This document shows positions 43,142 to 46,081 of a stretch of DNA of 46,081 nucleotides, in pieces (within the stretch, counting starts at the first letter, position 1; the number at the start of each line of letters is the position of its first letter). A program made the position numbers and the translations under genes. This stretch comes from an uncultured Lachnospiraceae bacterium (GTDB lineage Bacteria > Bacillota > Clostridia > Lachnospirales > Lachnospiraceae): NCBI GenBank assembly GCA_945609985.1, contig CALYZQ010000007.1, positions 1 through 46,081 on the forward strand. The letters are read 5' to 3'. A model generated the notes under the pieces. The model worked only from the letters and a program-made list of their open reading frames with translations, did no database searches and had not been told where the DNA came from.

Positions 43142-44188
43142 TTACACTTCCGCAAGCTTAGCCTCCCTCTTTGCCAGAGCTAAATCATGCTCTGCCATCA
43201 GTCTGCAAAGTTCCTCATAGCTTGTCTTTAAAGGATTCCAGCCAAGCACGGTCTTTGCCTTGGTGGGGTCACCCCAAAGATTCACTACATCTGTAGGTCT
43301 GTAGAAGTCCTTACTTACCTCTACAAGCACCTTTCCTGTCTTTTTATCAATACCCTTTTCTTCCAAGCCTTCGCCCTGCCATTCAAGCTCTATCCCTACA
43401 TAATGGAAAGCAAGGGTAGTAAACTCTCTTACTGTATGCTGTACTCCGGTTGCAATGACAAAATCCTCAGGTTTATCAGCCTGCAGCATCAGCCACATGC
43501 ACTCCACATAATCCTTTGCATAGCCCCAGTCACGCAGGGAGCTCAAATTGCCAAGGTATAATTTATCCTGCAGGCCGCAGGCAATTCTGCCTGCCGCAAG
43601 GGTAATCTTTCTGGTAACAAAATTCTCACCTCTGCGCTCGGATTCATGGTTAAAAAGAATTCCGTTTACCGCAAACATGCCGTAAGCTTCCCTGTATTCC
43701 TTTACCATCCAAAAACCATACTGCTTTGCCACAGCATAGGGACTGTAGGGATGAAAAGGCGTGGTTTCCTTCTGGGGAACCTCCTCAACCTTGCCATACA
43801 ATTCAGAAGTAGATGCCTGATAAATACGGCAGGTGTCGGTTAACCCTAAAATACGCACTGCCTCCAGCACGCGAAGCACACCAAGAGCATCCACATCTCC
43901 GGAATACTCCGGCGCGTCAAAGCTTACCTGCACATGGCTCTGCGCCGCCAAGTTGTAAATTTCATCGGGTCTTATTTCTCCAATAATACGAATAATACTG
44001 GAGGAGTCCGACATATCACCATCATGCAAAATCAGCTTATTTTCTGCAAGCAGATGGTCGATACGTGCGGTATTGCTGATGGAAGCACGGCGAATCAGTC
44101 CGTGTACCTCGTACCCTTTCTCTAATAAGAACTCTGCCAGATAGGAGCCGTCCTGCCCCGTAATTCCCGTAATTAACGCTTTTTTCAT
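43142..44188 (-). CDS. gmd: GDP-mannose 4,6-dehydratase
   Basis: Converts GDP-mannose to GDP-4-keto-6-deoxymannose, the first step to GDP-L-fucose or GDP-rhamnose. 348 residues with [45 protein letters not shown] (catalytic Tyr-Lys) and [21 protein letters not shown] precedes the ATG. Together with fcl, manC and manA it gives all but the phosphomannomutase step of GDP-fucose synthesis. No glycosyltransferase that would use it lies in the window. Confidence 0.95.
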   Translation of the reverse strand: MKKALITGITGQDGSYLAEFLLEKGYEVHGLIRRASISNTARIDHLLAENKLILHDGDMSDSSSIIRIIGEIRPDEIYNLAAQSHVQVSFDAPEYSGDVDALGVLRVLEAVRILGLTDTCRIYQASTSELYGKVEEVPQKETTPFHPYSPYAVAKQYGFWMVKEYREAYGMFAVNGILFNHESERRGENFVTRKITLAAGRIACGLQDKLYLGNLSSLRDWGYAKDYVECMWLMLQADKPEDFVIATGVQHTVREFTTLAFHYVGIELEWQGEGLEEKGIDKKTGKVLVEVSKDFYRPTDVVNLWGDPTKAKTVLGWNPLKTSYEELCRLMAEHDLALAKREAKLAEV

Positions 44189-44220
44189 CTATTTCTCCGT
44201 TCCGCCGAAGTTGCCGGCAT

Positions 44221-44775
44221 TTATTTCATCTCATAAATAAACTTCTTTGCTGCCTCACAAGCTGTGTCCTTGCCCACAAACACGGAAGCAATGGCAAGTC
44301 CGAAATCCATGGCAGTTCCCATGCCTCTTGAGGTAATCACATTGTCTGAAATCTCCACAGGACCTGCAGTTACGCTTGCGCCCTCCAGATGACTCTCAAA
44401 GTCAGGATAGCTGCATGCATTTCTGCCCTTCAAGATACCCCTGTGCCCGAAAATACTGGGAGCCGCACAAATTGCACCGATATACTTGCCGGACGCATAA
44501 AAAGCATCAATCTGAGCCATAAGTCCTTCATGAGCCTCAAGTCCCAGAGTACCCTTTAACCCGCCGGGAAGCACCAGCATGTCATACTCCGCAAAATCCA
44601 CCTGTGAAAAGGTCTTGTCCATCTCCACATTAATACCGTGAGAGCCTGCTACCTGCTTCTCCTCCGTTACAGATACCATATCAATATCTAATTTGCATCT
44701 GCGGCAGATATCGACCACTGCAAGTGCCTCAATTTCCTCATATCCTTCTGCAAAAAAAATAGCTATTTTACTCAT
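44221..44775 (-). CDS. DJ-1/PfpI family protein
   Basis: A 184-residue DJ-1/YajL-type protein. The nucleophile elbow GAICAAPSIFG holds Cys103, and Glu16 in GYEEIEAL is the usual partner. Family members are reported as glyoxalase III or protein deglycases; the precise activity is debated. GGAGG precedes the ATG by 5 nt. It lies 32 bp upstream of gmd and may share a transcript, although a functional link with fucose synthesis is not evident. Confidence 0.88.
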   Translation of the reverse strand: MSKIAIFFAEGYEEIEALAVVDICRRCKLDIDMVSVTEEKQVAGSHGINVEMDKTFSQVDFAEYDMLVLPGGLKGTLGLEAHEGLMAQIDAFYASGKYIGAICAAPSIFGHRGILKGRNACSYPDFESHLEGASVTAGPVEISDNVITSRGMGTAMDFGLAIASVFVGKDTACEAAKKFIYEMK

Positions 44776-44897
44776 ACTGTCCTCCCATCCGAAATCATGG
44801 TTATCTGCATAACCGCATACTTATCCACAATTCACGCATTATACAATTCAGTATACACACTTTTCGTGTTTTTTTCAATGAATTGTTGCATTTCCCG

Positions 44898-44929
44898 TAA
44901 AACAATACGGAGCCCTAAGGCTCCGTATT
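44898..44929 (-). terminator. Terminator after the DUF6054-like gene
   Basis: A perfect 11-bp stem AATACGGAGCC/GGCTCCGTATT with a 4-nt loop and GTTTTA after it on the minus strand, overlapping the stop codon. Confidence 0.88.
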
Positions 44930-45266
44930 ATCTTTCAAAGGTATCTACAATTTCTTTCAGTTTATCTAAGAAGGCTTCCTCTCCCCATGTGTTTACTTTT
45001 AAAAATACTGCCTGACTTCCGCCGGCTGTAATGGCGGACAAACGAATATCCCCATCCTCTTCAAACAACGTAACAGATAAACTTACCCTATTGCCACCCA
45101 TATAACTGTAACGTTCAAACACTCTGACACTGCAACGGGAGGTGCTTCCCAGAAAATCGCTGGAATCCTCCAGACTTGCAGACATACTGCCATTTAAAAT
45201 ACCTTCCTCAATGGTATGTAATACATTAAAAAAATTACCTTTTATTCTTGCTTCATATTTCGCCAT
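44928..45266 (-). CDS. Small conserved protein, DUF6054-like
   Basis: A 112-residue protein with alternating strands, no signal peptide and no catalytic motif seen. The sequence GILNGSMSASLEDSS and RVFERYSYMGGNRVSLSVT recalls the DUF6054 family of Bacillota, a naming from memory. Function unknown. It is alone on the minus strand, with GGAGGTTAATT-type site before the ATG, and convergent with nothing; the CYTH gene starts divergently 227 bp away. Confidence 0.65.
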   Translation of the reverse strand: MAKYEARIKGNFFNVLHTIEEGILNGSMSASLEDSSDFLGSTSRCSVRVFERYSYMGGNRVSLSVTLFEEDGDIRLSAITAGGSQAVFLKVNTWGEEAFLDKLKEIVDTFER

Positions 45267-45415
45267 AATTAACCTCCATCGTTTGCTTCACATATTTCAT
45301 TTACATACCTATCATATATCTGCCCGGCAGCAAACACAAGTATAAAAAGCGCACGATTTCACCTTTTATTGTGCACAAAAAAAGCTTTGCTATATATGGT
45401 ATTTTTAGCTGAAAC

Positions 45416-45424
45416 ATGCTATAC
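45416..45424 (+). promoter_or_regulatory. Possible extended -10 promoter of the CYTH gene
   Basis: TGC followed by TATACT about 70 bp before the start codon; no convincing -35. The 45267-45493 gap shows nothing else clear apart from a TTGACA at about 45447-45452 without a fitting -10. Confidence 0.3.
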
Positions 45425-45493
45425 TGTACTTAAGGTATTATCGTTTTGACAAATGTATGATACAACATCATTGTTGATAGAGGTTTATTACAG

Positions 45494-45997
45494 ATGGAAA
45501 TTGAACGCAAATTTACGTTAAAGACTTTACCTGAAAATCTGGAAAGCTACCCTTTCCGTCATATAGAGCAGGCTTATTTATCCGTTGACCCGGTTGTTCG
45601 TGTCCGCAAGGAGGATGACGAATATTATCTTACCTACAAAGGAAGCGGTATGCTTGCCAGAGATGAAAGTAACCTTCCTTTAAATAAAGAGGCTTATTAC
45701 CACTTACGCGAGAAGGCGGACGGCAATATAATCTCCAAGAAGCGTTACCTGATTCCTTTAAAGAATCCGGGATTTAAAGAAGGCTTCCCCACTCCCCCCG
45801 AGGACTATACCCTCACCATTGAGTTGGACGTTTTTGACGCCCCCTTTGCTCCCCTCATCATGGCAGAGGTAGAGTTTGGCAGCCGTGAAGCTGCTGTTGC
45901 CTTCGTCCCCCCCGATTGGTTCGATGAGGATGTGACCTACCAGAAGGAATATCACAATTCTTACATGGCGCTGAATTCTCCCATTAAAGAAAAATAA
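45494..45997 (+). CDS. CYTH domain protein (triphosphatase type)
   Basis: A 167-residue CYTH protein. The N-terminal MEIERKF holds the ExExK metal-binding motif (Glu2, Glu4, Lys6). Basic strands RVRKEDDEYYLTYKG and acidic ELDVF and AEVEFGS complete the tunnel fold. Family members hydrolyse inorganic triphosphate or thiamine triphosphate, or are adenylate cyclases; a short bacterial form like this is most often a triphosphatase. AGAGG is 10 nt before the ATG. Confidence 0.85.
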   Translation: MEIERKFTLKTLPENLESYPFRHIEQAYLSVDPVVRVRKEDDEYYLTYKGSGMLARDESNLPLNKEAYYHLREKADGNIISKKRYLIPLKNPGFKEGFPTPPEDYTLTIELDVFDAPFAPLIMAEVEFGSREAAVAFVPPDWFDEDVTYQKEYHNSYMALNSPIKEK

Positions 45998-46033
45998 AGA
46001 CAATAAATGGGGCTGTAAAAAAAGTTCCATAAA

Positions 46034-46076
46034 GAACAGCCATGATGGCACCGGTTGGCGACTATCATGGCTGTTC
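46034..46076. terminator. Long inverted repeat at the window end
   Basis: Thirteen-bp perfect arms (GAACAGCCATGAT and ATCATGGCTGTTC) with a 17-nt loop, beginning 37 bp after the CYTH stop. A T run after the plus-strand arm is not visible before the window ends; on the minus strand it is followed by TTTATGG and later seven T. It may end a gene beyond the window or be a small palindromic repeat. Confidence 0.5.
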
Positions 46077-46081
46077 TCATG

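Noticed and set aside
1..46081. CRISPR arrays, insertion sequences, prophage genes, rRNA
   Set aside because: No regularly spaced repeats, transposase or phage structural proteins, or rRNA sequence were seen on either strand.

Overview
The window looks like a chromosomal segment of a Gram-positive, spore-forming anaerobe of the Clostridia, most likely Lachnospiraceae. This rests on gene content (spoIIM, a Spo0A C-terminal-domain protein, RNase Y, remA, rqcH, a DUF4317 protein, cyclic-peptide agr quorum sensing), strong GGAGG ribosome binding sites, A/T-rich sigma-A promoters and a LexA box of the Bacillota type before recA. It is an inference from families and layout; no rRNA or marker alignment was possible.

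Layout. 1-600: tRNA-Met and tRNA-Val on the minus strand, plus a broken second copy of the tRNA-Met 3' end carrying a palindromic insert. 690-2045: a possible small RNA and the DAHP synthase gene. 2044-9556: housekeeping minus-strand genes xerD, spoIIM, a Nudix hydrolase and an aminotransferase, rny, and the SOS-controlled recA-recX pair. 9557-14851: one long operon (yicC-remA-gmk-rpoZ-rimO-pgsA-cinA), divergent from rqcH. 16803-23765: an alanine/glycine:cation symporter, a SpoVB/MurJ-like flippase, glycogen synthase, a receiver-less Spo0A-like regulator and PTS enzyme I. 23970-28427: a DUF4317 gene translationally coupled to a free Hpt domain, facing a 983-residue hybrid kinase that lacks its own Hpt. 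38549-44775: an M18 aminopeptidase and a GDP-L-fucose pathway (gmd, fcl, manC, manA) led by a DJ-1 family gene. 44928 to the end: a small DUF6054-like protein and a CYTH phosphatase.

The most interesting region is 28519-36610. It holds a full agr-type system (agrA and agrC; agrD and agrB) split apart by two lipoprotein genes for extracellular solute-binding proteins. One of these, SBP-B, carries a predicted propeller-like N-terminal domain. An HD-domain protein is coupled to agrB. Three matching direct-repeat operators (about two helical turns apart, as LytTR regulators prefer) lie upstream of agrD, upstream of SBP-A, and upstream of a small Cys/Tyr-rich peptide plus SBP-B. This suggests that AgrA controls autoinducer production and the binding proteins together. 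Both binding-protein genes are out of frame here: SBP-A at a run of eight T in its signal peptide, SBP-B by an internal deletion of about 70 bp. The first could be a phase switch, slippage or decay; the second looks like decay. An approximately 130 bp repeat flanks SBP-A and could let it be lost or multiplied.
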